47,830 nucleotides of DNA from Pseudomonadota bacterium. Its GTDB lineage: Bacteria; Desulfobacterota; Syntrophobacteria; Syntrophobacterales; Syntrophobacteraceae. Location: the NCBI GenBank assembly GCA_023442755.1, contig JAEZXS010000138.1, positions 1 to 47,830 on the forward strand. Direction: 5' to 3'. The translations under genes and the position numbers were made by a program. How positions within the stretch are numbered: the first letter of the stretch is position 1; the number at the start of each line of letters is the position of its first letter. This document shows, piece after piece, positions 1 to 7,614 of the stretch. The notes under the pieces are model-generated. The model was not told where the DNA came from, ran no database searches, and saw only the letters and a list, made by a program, of their open reading frames with translations.

Positions 1-737
1 CGGGTGATACTCCCGGGACGGGCATTCAACCCGCAAGGCCAGGAGAAACCCCGAGCGGAACGCAGCCTGGAAGGCCGGGAATCCAACCGCCTTCAAGACC
101 GGGACAGCCCACGAGGCCGGGTGATACTCCCGGCACCGGCATTCAACCCGCAAGGCCCGGAGATACCCCGAGTGGAACGCAGCCTGGAAGACCTGGTGCT
201 CAGCCGCCTTCGAGACCGGGCGATCAGCCGCAGCGTCCATCGAGTCCAGGCATGACGGCGCCTTCATCGCCGAGCGGTTCGTCGCCCTCGACGCCGTTTG
301 GGCGTCCGCCTCAGCAGTCGACACCGTCGCAGCGTCCATCGGGACCAGGCATGACGACGCCTTCATCGCCGAGCGGTTCGTCACCCTCGACGCCGTTTGG
401 GCGTCCGCCACAGCAGTCGACTCCGACAACACAGCCGCAGCGTCCATCGGGACCGGGCATGACGACGCCTTCATCGCCGAGCAGTTCGTCGCCGTTTGGA
501 CGTCCGTCTCAACAGTCGACTCCGAGCGTGCAGCAACCGCCGAGGATGTCGTCTCCTCCGGCAACGCAGCCTCAGAGACAGCAGCCCCCGGCGATGCAGC
601 AGCAGCCTCAAAGGCAACAGCCTCCGGCAATGCAGCAACAGCCTCAAAGGCAGCAGCCACAGAGACAGCAGCCTCCTGCGCAGCAGCAACAGCAACAGCA
701 ACAGAAGAAAAAACCCGGAGAACCGGATAGACAGTAA
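1..737 (+). CDS. C-terminal part of a Pro/Ser/Gln-rich repeat protein (5' end outside window)
   Basis: The frame that starts at base 3 is open from the window edge to the TAA at 735-737, so the start lies upstream. The first part is an almost exact 39-residue (117-base) tandem repeat rich in RPGDTP, GTGIQPARPG and QPPSRPG. Three copies follow of a 33-36-residue unit beginning MT(A/T)PSSPS and containing TPFGRPPQQSTP. The protein ends in a Gln/Pro tail with a run of eight glutamines and then KKKPGEPDRQ. No enzymatic domain is visible, and the segment is expected to be disordered. Such tails occur on secreted or envelope proteins, but the function cannot be told from this end alone. The other open frames in the region are shadows produced by the repeats. 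Confidence 0.7.
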   Translation, partial: GDTPGTGIQPARPGETPSGTQPGRPGIQPPSRPGQPTRPGDTPGTGIQPARPGDTPSGTQPGRPGAQPPSRPGDQPQRPSSPGMTAPSSPSGSSPSTPFGRPPQQSTPSQRPSGPGMTTPSSPSGSSPSTPFGRPPQQSTPTTQPQRPSGPGMTTPSSPSSSSPFGRPSQQSTPSVQQPPRMSSPPATQPQRQQPPAMQQQPQRQQPPAMQQQPQRQQPQRQQPPAQQQQQQQQKKKPGEPDRQ

Positions 738-778
738 GGATACGGGGCCCCATTCGGGGCTTGGGGACCAGTGAGAAC

Positions 779-822
779 CAGGGCCGGTATGCGCGACAGC
801 GTCTGCCGGCCCTGTCTTTTTA
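779..822 (+). terminator. Rho-independent terminator of the repeat-protein gene
   Basis: A GC-rich hairpin with arms CAGGGCCGGTA and TGCCGGCCCTG (one G-T mismatch) is followed by CTTTTTT. It lies 42 bases after the stop codon of the repeat protein. Confidence 0.8.
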
Positions 823-1146
823 GCCGTGAAAGTATCCTTGACTTGAAGACAATTCCCGCCGTATTATACAATCGATTCTTAAAAGATACGCTTCGACAGC
901 GCTCTCTCTCCACTCCCCCTCCTGCCTGACGGAATGCCCGTTTCTTTTCGGCAAGAATATCGATCGAAGCGAAACTATCCTCTATCCGGGATTCTCATGC
1001 AGGGAAGTGCTGTGTCCGCCTTCCCGTGTTGTTCTATTCATCCTCTTGCCCAGCCTCTGTCGCTCGGAGGCGGGGACGGCGTACGCCTGAGGACTCGGCC
1101 TCGTACTATTCCCTGAAAAGCAGTGATGCGAAAGGAGGTAGTTGAA
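823..1146 (+). promoter_or_regulatory. Intergenic leader with sigma70-like promoter for the CoA-transferase pair
   Basis: TTGACT at 838-843 and TATTAT at 862-867 are spaced by 18 bases. An overlapping choice is TTGAAG 843-848 with TATACA 865-870. The promoter points at the CoA-transferase operon and leaves a leader of about 270 bases in which no convincing gene was found. Confidence 0.45.
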
Positions 1147-2202
1147 ATGCCACGGGCTCTAAGGCAACGGAAGCAGGCTGAAATCTTGTCTCTCGAGGAA
1201 GCCGTAAAAAAATATATGCGGGATGGCCTGATCTGCGCATTCAGCGGCTTTACGGGATTCAACAGGAACCCGGTCGCATTTGCCTGGGAAACGGTCAGGC
1301 AGGGGATCAGGGATCTGCATGTCATGGACCGCCACGGGAGTTGCTGTACCTGGCTTCTAAATGCCGTCGGGGCCATGAAGGTCTTCGAGACAAACTGGAT
1401 GGGCTGGGGGGAGATGGCCGGGAAGCTGGATTTCAACCTCGACAGGCGCTACAAGTCGGGTGAGATCATACTCGAGGACTATGCCCACGGCGCAACGGCC
1501 ATGCGGTTTCTTGCGGGCGCCATAGGAGCGCCTTTCATTGCTTACCATGCGCCGCTGGGGTCCGACCTGTACAATCCGGACTACGATTCTCTCGGGCGCG
1601 CAGGCCTGCGTGACGGCAGCAATCCCAGGATCGCCAGGAAGAAATTCGTCCAGATGGAAGACCCCTTCTTCGGCGAGGGCGAAGTGGTGCTCCTTCCCGC
1701 CGCCAGACCCGATCTGGCCGTAATTCACGTTGCGCAGGCGGGTGAGAAGGGGACCGCCCGGTGGCGCGGGGTCGGCACGATAGACAAGGAGATAGCGTTT
1801 GCGGCCGACAAGGTGGTCCTGGTTTGCGAGGAACTGATTCCCGAGGCCGAAATCCGCAGGGCCCCCGAAAGCAACCAGATCCCTTTCTTTACCGTGGATT
1901 GTATCGTCGTGCAGCCTTGGGGCGCCTTCCCTAGTTCCGTACCCTTCTATTACGACTACGATGCCCCGTTCATGAGAACCATGGATGCGGCTTCGCGCAG
2001 CGAAGACGCCCTTAAGAAATGGCTGGACGAATGGGTGTTCGGCCCCGGGACCTGGGAAGATTTCATCGCGAAGCTCGGAACCAAACGGCTGCTCGATCTC
2101 AAGGCCGACAGCGTTACCGGCTACAGCACGCGAATGTTGCGGGGCAAGAAGCCCGCGCCCAGGATGACAATGCCTCTGTCCGTCGCGAGAAGCGGTTACT
2201 AG
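1147..2202 (+). CDS. CoA-transferase family I, subunit A (glutaconate CoA-transferase A-like)
   Basis: A 351-residue protein of the GctA/CoA-transferase family I alpha type. It shows the N-terminal glycine-rich CoA-binding segment (SGFTGFNRNP, about residues 35-44) and the family-typical stretch MRFLAGAIGAPF followed by GSD, here at about residues 119-137. These cytosolic heteromers move CoA between carboxylates; the IpdAB branch instead opens steroid-derived rings. The substrate cannot be told from sequence. The start at 1147 is chosen because AGGAGG at 1133-1138 lies eight bases ahead; an in-frame GTG at 1123 precedes this Shine-Dalgarno sequence. Subunit B follows after 11 bases, and the subunit A stop codon touches the subunit B ribosome site, so the two are surely co-expressed. 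Confidence 0.88.
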   Translation: MPRALRQRKQAEILSLEEAVKKYMRDGLICAFSGFTGFNRNPVAFAWETVRQGIRDLHVMDRHGSCCTWLLNAVGAMKVFETNWMGWGEMAGKLDFNLDRRYKSGEIILEDYAHGATAMRFLAGAIGAPFIAYHAPLGSDLYNPDYDSLGRAGLRDGSNPRIARKKFVQMEDPFFGEGEVVLLPAARPDLAVIHVAQAGEKGTARWRGVGTIDKEIAFAADKVVLVCEELIPEAEIRRAPESNQIPFFTVDCIVVQPWGAFPSSVPFYYDYDAPFMRTMDAASRSEDALKKWLDEWVFGPGTWEDFIAKLGTKRLLDLKADSVTGYSTRMLRGKKPAPRMTMPLSVARSGY

Positions 2203-2213
2203 GAGGGAATATC

Positions 2214-3143
2214 ATGAGCAGGACCATGGAAGAACTGATGGAACTGGTTGACAGGATACCCGACGAGCCGGCCGCCCCCGGGGAGTTTCTACTCCCTGAA
2301 CTGATGGCGATTGCGGTGGCGCACGAAGTTCGGGACGACGACATTGTCTTTGCGGGAACCGGCCTTCCCATGGTCGGGATCATGACAGCCAACATGCTCA
2401 ATGCGCCCCACGCCCTTCTTATCTACGAATCGGGAATCTGCGACGGAAAGACGATGCACGTCCCGATGTCGGTCTGCGACCAGAGGGCGGCGAATATGAG
2501 TTCGACCCTCGGCGGCCTGGTCGACACCTTCGGCTACTATCTGCAGCAGGGATTCGTCACCCTCGGGTTCCTGGGCGGGGCCGCCATCGACAAGTACGGC
2601 GGAGTCAACGTGACTTCCATCGGGGATTATTTTTCCCCATCCCACCGGTTCACGGGATCGGGCGGAAACTCGGACATCGGCACCATGGCGCGCCGGACCG
2701 CATTTATCATCCTGCAGGAGAAGAGGCGATTCCTGGAAAGAAACGACTATACGACGACGCCGGGCTGGTGGTGCTGGGATTTCAAGATGCGGGAGTGGAA
2801 GCCCAAGGCGGAGGTGTGGAAAGGGACCCCCTTTGCGCACTGCGGTCCTGAGTCGGTCGTGACGAACATGGCGGTGTATAATTTCGACGAAAACGGGATC
2901 ATCTACCTGGCGTCGAACCACCCGGGAGTGAGTGTTGCCCAGGTAAAGGAGAACTGCGGGTTCGAGCTGAACGTGGAACGGCTGCACGGCGAGACCCCCG
3001 CGCCTACCTACCGGGAACTCTTCGTGCTCAGGGAATTCGTCGACCCCGAGCTGATATTCCTTCCGCAAAAACTTGCTTATCCCCCGGCGATTCAGTCGAT
3101 AATTGATTCGGAGCCTGAAATGGCGAGTATCATGAGGAGGTAG
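2214..3143 (+). CDS. CoA-transferase family I, subunit B (glutaconate CoA-transferase B-like)
   Basis: A 309-residue partner of the preceding gene. Family I beta subunits carry the catalytic glutamate that forms the acyl-glutamyl/CoA-thioester intermediate in an E-S-G motif; here IYESG places it at Glu72. Other family landmarks are FAGTGLP (46-52), LGGLVDTFGYYLQQGF and FTGSGGNSDIG. The start at 2214 is supported by AGGAGGG at 2201-2207; the open frame upstream overlaps subunit A and is not used. Subunit B is longer than Acidaminococcus GctB. Keeping the Glu argues for transferase rather than hydrolase activity, but the acyl donor and acceptor are unknown. In an anaerobe this would fit activation of a carboxylate or dicarboxylate, which is inference. 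Confidence 0.88.
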   Translation: MSRTMEELMELVDRIPDEPAAPGEFLLPELMAIAVAHEVRDDDIVFAGTGLPMVGIMTANMLNAPHALLIYESGICDGKTMHVPMSVCDQRAANMSSTLGGLVDTFGYYLQQGFVTLGFLGGAAIDKYGGVNVTSIGDYFSPSHRFTGSGGNSDIGTMARRTAFIILQEKRRFLERNDYTTTPGWWCWDFKMREWKPKAEVWKGTPFAHCGPESVVTNMAVYNFDENGIIYLASNHPGVSVAQVKENCGFELNVERLHGETPAPTYRELFVLREFVDPELIFLPQKLAYPPAIQSIIDSEPEMASIMRR

Positions 3144-3163
3144 AAGGAAAGGTTTCGCTGTTC

Positions 3164-3514
3164 TTAGAAGTGTATTTCCAGCCCCATTTCCCCGGCGAGT
3201 TCTTTGAGCCTCTCCGGGGATATTTGTTTCCCGACCGCATCCAGGTCCGTTTCCAGCACCTCACAGAAAGCATGGGCAAAGCCCTCGTAGAGTGCAATGA
3301 GCGAGAGCAGTCCGCCGTCGGGCCGATTTTCCATCATGGCCTCTTCCAGGGTCATGGTGATGAACGGGTCCGTTCCGAGCGCGAGTGAGGACCCCGCGAG
3401 CCATTCCGGGTATTGGGCCGGCGGGATCGCATCGTTGCTGTGGAGCCAGCTGAGCTGCAGGAAAACGCAATAACAATATTTCGCCCTCTCCAGTACCTCC
3501 GCTTCCGAAAGCAT
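3164..3514 (-). CDS. Small conserved-looking hypothetical protein
   Basis: A 116-residue acidic protein, convergent with the CoA-transferase operon and ending 20 bases from it. The start is preceded by AAGGAG seven bases upstream. The N-terminal half is rich in aromatic residues and cysteine (AKYCYCVFLQLSWLH), and a segment LLSLIALYEGFAHAFCEVLETDLDAVG looks helical. No signal peptide, membrane segment or recognised motif is present. It is not assigned to a family here. The good ribosome site and protein-like composition make it a likely real gene. Confidence 0.6.
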   Translation of the reverse strand: MLSEAEVLERAKYCYCVFLQLSWLHSNDAIPPAQYPEWLAGSSLALGTDPFITMTLEEAMMENRPDGGLLSLIALYEGFAHAFCEVLETDLDAVGKQISPERLKELAGEMGLEIHF

Positions 3515-3850
3515 CCGCCTTCTCCTTTTTCAAGCCTGGTGGTCCGATTTCCCGATTCTGGGAGGATTATCCGGAAAACCGCTTCAAAAAGAAAGGAAAG
3601 TTCCCTGCCGGCAGCAACAGGCAGGAGAAAAAATACACTGTCCACCTTATTTCAGCGCCACTCCGCCTGGTTGAGTTATCCGGGTATGGTGCAACGGCAT
3701 TTGCTGCTCTCGCGGCTCGTCGACATCATGGAGCACCCTGTCAAAGGCCATCGAGATCAATGCCCTCAAGCTATGGAGGAATGGGGCCGGATGGGGGGAA
3801 ATCTATTCGGAGATGCCGGGTTAAAAACCGAGCCTAACCGCTTGTACGAA
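3515..3850. other. Gene-free stretch
   Basis: This 336-base stretch lies between two minus-strand genes. A long plus-strand frame crosses it, but it has no ribosome site and starts inside the neighbouring gene. No repeat or strong hairpin was seen apart from the terminator that follows. Confidence 0.5.
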
Positions 3851-3881
3851 CAAAAAAGGCTCCGTCCAGCCGGAGCCTTTC
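3851..3881 (-). terminator. Strong terminator behind the 59-residue CxxCH protein gene
   Basis: On the minus strand GGCTCCG and CGGAGCC form a stem with a six-base loop, followed directly by TTTTTTG. It lies 20 bases past the stop codon of the small gene at 3901-4080. Confidence 0.8.
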
Positions 3882-3900
3882 CTAGGAATACCGTTCGGAC

Positions 3901-4080
3901 TCATCCCGATTTCTTGAATATGCAGGATGCATAGAGTTTTTTCATATCGTTATCGTGACAATAGGAACAGGTCTTGACCTTCCAGGCATCGCCTGCCTTA
4001 TTGTTGAGAAAATTCGAAAATTCCTGATCGAAAGATGCTGAATCCGCGCTAAACGTCTCGAACTTATATTGACCTTCCAC
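3901..4080 (-). CDS. 59-residue protein with a CxxCH motif
   Basis: A GTG-started frame with AGGAGG nine bases upstream and a textbook terminator downstream, so it is very likely a free-standing gene although short. The product begins EGQYKFETFSAD, continues through a helical segment with FSNFLNN, and ends WKVKTCSYCHDNDM...ASCIFKK. CSYCH (residues 38-42) is a c-type haem attachment motif, but there is no signal peptide, so covalent haem loading is unlikely. The two motif cysteines, His42 and Cys53 could instead bind a metal or be redox-active. The compact strand-helix-strand pattern resembles small DUF4177-like proteins, which is only an impression. The function is unknown. Confidence 0.72.
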   Translation of the reverse strand: MEGQYKFETFSADSASFDQEFSNFLNNKAGDAWKVKTCSYCHDNDMKKLYASCIFKKSG

Positions 4081-4114
4081 TTAAGACCACCTCCTATCCG
4101 AGATTCATCCGTCT

Positions 4115-4147
4115 ATTTTAACTTAAATTGACTAACCCCGATGTCAA
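4115..4147 (-). promoter_or_regulatory. Candidate promoter of the CxxCH small protein gene
   Basis: A perfect TTGACA -35 box lies at 4147-4142 on the minus strand. The -10 is less clear: AAGTTA at 17-base spacing, or TAAAAT at 21. It lies about 35-70 bases ahead of the GTG start. Confidence 0.4.
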
Positions 4148-4202
4148 GCCGGGACGGGAACCGTGTGTATGGGGCAGGAGCCCCTCCGGGAAGACGTCTT
4201 AT

Positions 4203-5123
4203 CTATTCGCGTGGAAAGCTTCCCAGGCGCGACCAGCTCACGGCCGGCCAGTAGATATAGTCGAGTCGGCCCAGGATGTCGGCCATCGGGACCGGGCCGA
4301 AATTGCGGCTGTCGACGCTCTGGCCGCGATTGTCTCCCAGGAGGAAACAGTGGCCGTGGGGTACGGTGGTCCTGGCCATATTCTGGGGTTTTGCCGTGTT
4401 TACAACAACCGGGTAAACGGCGGGGCCGTTTTCTTCCGTGAGAAGAGCCTGAGGGGCCTCGGGCTTGAAATATGGAACCGATGCCGGGTCTTCGGGAGAA
4501 TCGAGCTGCCGGTCGTTTACCAGGAGCAGGTTTTCGCGAATCTCCACGGAGTCGCCGGGAAGGGCGACAATGCGTTTGACGTAGTTGAGCCTGCGGTCGT
4601 CCGGATAGGTGAAGATCACCACGTCCCCGCGCCTGGGCGCCTGTATTTTGTAGGCCGTTTTGTTGAGCAGAACGTGGTCTCCGGGCAGAATCCCGGGACT
4701 CATGGACGCACTGGGGACCTTGAAGGCCTGCAGAACGTGCGTACGAATGCTATGGGCGAAATTTGTCGGGTAGCTTGCCGCAACTACTATCAGCAGAACG
4801 TAGAGATACCAGCGGTTGTATTCTTTGAGCCGGTAGGATTTCAACCTGCGCGCCAACAGGGTGGAGTCGATCGCGGCATAGAGGAAAATGGCAAACATGA
4901 GCAGCAGCGACCCGATTACCGCTGCGAGCATGAGGGGGGATGTGGAACTGCCGGCGGCGACGACCGTTATGGGGCCGAAGGCGAAGCTGACGAAAAAGAG
5001 AATCAGTCCTTTGACCAGGAGGCCGCAGTAGATATGCCCGACGCCTGTTGCGGCTATGGAAAGCAGAAAGGCGAACAGGGGCTTTCTGGCGGATGTTTCG
5101 TTATCGGGAAACGACTCTTCCAC
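4203..5123 (-). CDS. lepB: Signal peptidase I with an extra N-terminal membrane domain
   Basis: A 306-residue type I signal peptidase, which cuts Sec/Tat signal peptides at the outer face of the inner membrane. Serine 140 lies in VPSASMSPG, the general-base Lys183 in YVKRIVALPGD, and box E is GDNRGQSVDSRNFGPV (263-278). The catalytic part covers about residues 105-300. In front sits a hydrophobic block of about 100 residues with three likely membrane segments, starting with a GVGHIYCGLLVKGLI-type motif reminiscent of TM2/DUF5683 domains. It is the third gene of a tight unit (ECF sigma factor, small membrane protein, lepB; gaps of 2 and 12 bases), so it is probably expressed with an envelope stress sigma factor. 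Confidence 0.93.
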   Translation of the reverse strand: MEESFPDNETSARKPLFAFLLSIAATGVGHIYCGLLVKGLILFFVSFAFGPITVVAAGSSTSPLMLAAVIGSLLLMFAIFLYAAIDSTLLARRLKSYRLKEYNRWYLYVLLIVVAASYPTNFAHSIRTHVLQAFKVPSASMSPGILPGDHVLLNKTAYKIQAPRRGDVVIFTYPDDRRLNYVKRIVALPGDSVEIRENLLLVNDRQLDSPEDPASVPYFKPEAPQALLTEENGPAVYPVVVNTAKPQNMARTTVPHGHCFLLGDNRGQSVDSRNFGPVPMADILGRLDYIYWPAVSWSRLGSFPRE

Positions 5124-5135
5124 TATTTTCTCCTC

Positions 5136-5363
5136 TCAAGGTATCAAAAGCGCTCTGGTGATATAGGACAGGCGGAACAGCCCGAGCAGCAATGCGGCCG
5201 CGGCCGCGGCCCATTGGACGGGACGGCTGAAAAGGACCCGGCTTGCGGCCGGGTGTCCGGTATTAATTTGGGCCATAACTTTTGCCGTAAACCCTTCCGT
5301 CACGGGCACCGATTGCCTGCGCCGTATCCATTCGCCGTACAGTTCTTCTTTGTTGGCTTTCAT
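5136..5363 (-). CDS. Small single-span membrane protein, probable anti-sigma factor
   Basis: A 75-residue protein starting two bases after the stop of the ECF sigma factor gene, so it is translationally coupled to it. The N-terminal 45 residues are charged and cytoplasmic-looking (EELYGEWIRRRQSVPVTEGF), followed by one membrane helix at about residues 48-66 (VQWAAAAAALLLGLF). Gene order and topology fit a minimal anti-sigma factor, but the zinc-binding HxxxCxxC motif of the ZAS class is absent and no extracytoplasmic sensor domain remains. The role is inferred from position only. Confidence 0.65.
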   Translation of the reverse strand: MKANKEELYGEWIRRRQSVPVTEGFTAKVMAQINTGHPAASRVLFSRPVQWAAAAAALLLGLFRLSYITRALLIP

Positions 5364-5365
5364 GT

Positions 5366-5902
5366 TCAGCTCACATGCATTTCAAGAAGATTTCTCAATC
5401 TGGCCCGCGTGCGCGCCAGGCGGGATTTGACCGTCCCGAGGCGCAGACCCTCGATGCGGGCAATCTCGGCATAGGGAAGACCCTCGATCTCGGCGAGTAC
5501 GAAAATCACCCGGTCCTGGAAAGGCAATTCCTCCAGCGCGCGATCCAGGAGCCGGAATATTTCGTCCTTCTGAACATCGTCGGCCGGCGTGCGTTCATCC
5601 ACGATCACCATGCCTTCGGGCAGAGGCTGGTCGCGCTTCTTTTTCCGCGCGTTCAGCGCCAGATTGCGGGCAATGCGGTAGAGCCAGGCGCAGAAGCTCC
5701 CGCGGTTGGGATCGAATCGGCAGATGTTCGTGAAGGCGGCGACAAAGGCATCCTGCACGATATCCTCCACCTGGGCGCGCTCGACCAGGTTTCCGACCAT
5801 CCGGAACATGCCGCTTTCGTACCGTTGCACGAGACGGGCGAACTCATCCGTGCGGCCGGCCTGTACCCGGCCTATTATCTTTGCTTCCTCGAATTCATCC
5901 AT
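5366..5902 (-). CDS. ECF-subfamily RNA polymerase sigma factor
   Basis: A sigma70 family group 4 protein of about 178 residues. Region 2 (DEFARLVQRYESGMF, VEDIVQDAFVAAF, FCAWLYRIARNLA) lies in the first half, and region 4 (LPFQDRVIFVLAEIEGLPYAEIA, LGTVKSRLARTRARLR) in the second. The frame extends 16 codons further to a GTG at 5950. The ATG at 5902 (MDEFEEAKII) gives the normal family length, but its ribosome site is poor, so the start is uncertain. It heads the unit with the small membrane protein and lepB. The target promoters are unknown, and autoregulation is usual for this class. Confidence 0.9.
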   Translation of the reverse strand: MDEFEEAKIIGRVQAGRTDEFARLVQRYESGMFRMVGNLVERAQVEDIVQDAFVAAFTNICRFDPNRGSFCAWLYRIARNLALNARKKKRDQPLPEGMVIVDERTPADDVQKDEIFRLLDRALEELPFQDRVIFVLAEIEGLPYAEIARIEGLRLGTVKSRLARTRARLRNLLEMHVS

Positions 5903-6021
5903 CACCTGGACCCCGGACCTTCCTGCGGCTGTCTTATCATAACCCGTCACTGAGCATTACAGCCGAAACCGGGAAAAGTTCCCCGGAAAAGGGAGGGCCG
6001 GGCCGGTTTTTGCATTTGTTC

Positions 6022-7488
6022 TCAGGCGGGCCGGCATTCGGGGTCGTGCGGGAGGCTTCCGCGGCTGGAGCGGAGGAAGGCAAACGGGGTTGCGTGGAGG
6101 AAATTGGAGACCCGGGCGGTGTAGATGTCGGCATAGCGTTCGATCTGCCTCGCGAGATGGCTCTTGTCTATGCCGGTGCGCATGAGAAGGCCCCAGTTCG
6201 GGTTCAGGAGCTGTCCTGCCGCCTGGGCAAGAGGTGCTATCCGGGTGTCGATCTCGGATATGCGCTCGTGCAGGTGCGACATCTGCTGTTGTACGGAGTG
6301 GAGGGGGGTATCGCTTTGAGGGCCGTATTCCTGCTGGATGCGCTGAGTGGACAGCCGCAGGGAACAGTATTCGTATTCAAGGTTTTCCTTGAAATCCATG
6401 AGCTTTGCCAATTCGAGGAGCTGCGGTTCGAATCGCTGCGTGGCGGCGATTTCCTCCTCGAGTTCCCGGATGATCAGGGCGGTGCGCCAGCGGGAGATGT
6501 TCTTGGAAATGTTTACATCCACGAATATGTGGTCGCCCACGTACAGGATTTCTTCGCCCTTGAGCCCGAGGCTCTTTTCGACAAGCGCCGCGTTGCCGCC
6601 GATATAGATGTGGCCGGGGCTGAGCACTCCATTGTGTTCGCGCAGCAGGCCTTCTTCGCTCGCGACTTCGAAGGCCGGCATCGGGAAGGTAAAAAAATCC
6701 GGTTTCCTTGCCCGGACGATTACGATGTCGAAAAGATCCCGCCATGTCATGCCGTCCGGCAGAAAAGGGTCGAAAGCATAGGTGAGCATCGGGTCCGCGT
6801 AGGACCATTCGGAATTGCTGATGAGCAGGATTTTCTTTCCCGCCCTTTTCTGGTCCAGGAGCGTGAGAGGGATTTCCTTGTCCGGCACTACGAACCGGCC
6901 CGGCGAGGAGAGGATTTCGGCTTTGAGCCTTCCTTCCAGGTGTGCTTCGTCGACGGAGCGCCGAACGCGGCGGAAAAGGTCCTCATAACCCATGCAGCCG
7001 GGCAGGCCCCCCTGGTCGAGCAGATCCACCATCTGCATGAACAGGCATGCCTCGGATATGGAAAACAGCGTGTTCAGAAAATACCAGCGAGGTTCGTTGA
7101 GATCGACCAGGGTGCGCTGATAGATGCTGCGCTGTTCATCGAAGTCCAGGGGATTCGTTCCATGGAATGCGCGTTTGATGTATCCGAACCGGTTTGCTTT
7201 GACCATGTTTCCCAGTTCTTTGTCGATCACCAGGCCGCGCACCGCCAGGGCCGGATCGAACACGAGGTCCTTGAGGGGCCAGCCGGTGGGCCGCAGCCTT
7301 ACTTTGATATACCGATAGGCTCGCTCTTCCCAGGATTCCATCCTGTAATGGATGAGCGTGTAATCCATATCGTAGCCGATTGCGCGAATTGCGCTTAAAT
7401 TGAGTGTGCGGTTACAGAATATTCCGCGTTCGTTGCGAGGGCGCGCCATTGAGCGATCCGTTCTATTTTGGGAATTGAATAACTGCAT
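6022..7488 (-). CDS. HAD-IG family 5'-nucleotidase (cytosolic, cN-II-like)
   Basis: A 488-residue haloacid dehalogenase superfamily protein of the purine 5'-nucleotidase group. Motif I is DMDYTL (Asp40 nucleophile, Asp42 acid/base), motif II the serine in LLISNSEW, and the motif III/IV region includes LYVGDHIFVDVNISK with the metal-binding aspartates. Typical members dephosphorylate IMP/GMP, but bacterial members of this length are poorly studied and the substrate is an inference. The C-terminal 130 residues look helical, with coiled-coil-like stretches. The start is not certain: an in-frame ATG 39 bases later (MARPRNERGIF) is possible, and neither has a strong ribosome site. It is divergent from the GH57 gene. 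Confidence 0.85.
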   Translation of the reverse strand: MQLFNSQNRTDRSMARPRNERGIFCNRTLNLSAIRAIGYDMDYTLIHYRMESWEERAYRYIKVRLRPTGWPLKDLVFDPALAVRGLVIDKELGNMVKANRFGYIKRAFHGTNPLDFDEQRSIYQRTLVDLNEPRWYFLNTLFSISEACLFMQMVDLLDQGGLPGCMGYEDLFRRVRRSVDEAHLEGRLKAEILSSPGRFVVPDKEIPLTLLDQKRAGKKILLISNSEWSYADPMLTYAFDPFLPDGMTWRDLFDIVIVRARKPDFFTFPMPAFEVASEEGLLREHNGVLSPGHIYIGGNAALVEKSLGLKGEEILYVGDHIFVDVNISKNISRWRTALIIRELEEEIAATQRFEPQLLELAKLMDFKENLEYEYCSLRLSTQRIQQEYGPQSDTPLHSVQQQMSHLHERISEIDTRIAPLAQAAGQLLNPNWGLLMRTGIDKSHLARQIERYADIYTARVSNFLHATPFAFLRSSRGSLPHDPECRPA

Positions 7489-7614
7489 AAAATTACTTTA
7501 AATGCTGCAATGCATGCTGGAAAAGGTATAATTTAGCCGATAAAATTTAAGGTGCCAATTTTTCCGTTCCTCTGATCCCGTCGACCATACAAATACAAAT
7601 TGAATCAGGTGAAG

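Noticed and set aside
5881..7398. A 505-codon plus-strand frame
   Set aside because: It is antisense to the HAD-type 5'-nucleotidase, whose motifs are unmistakable.
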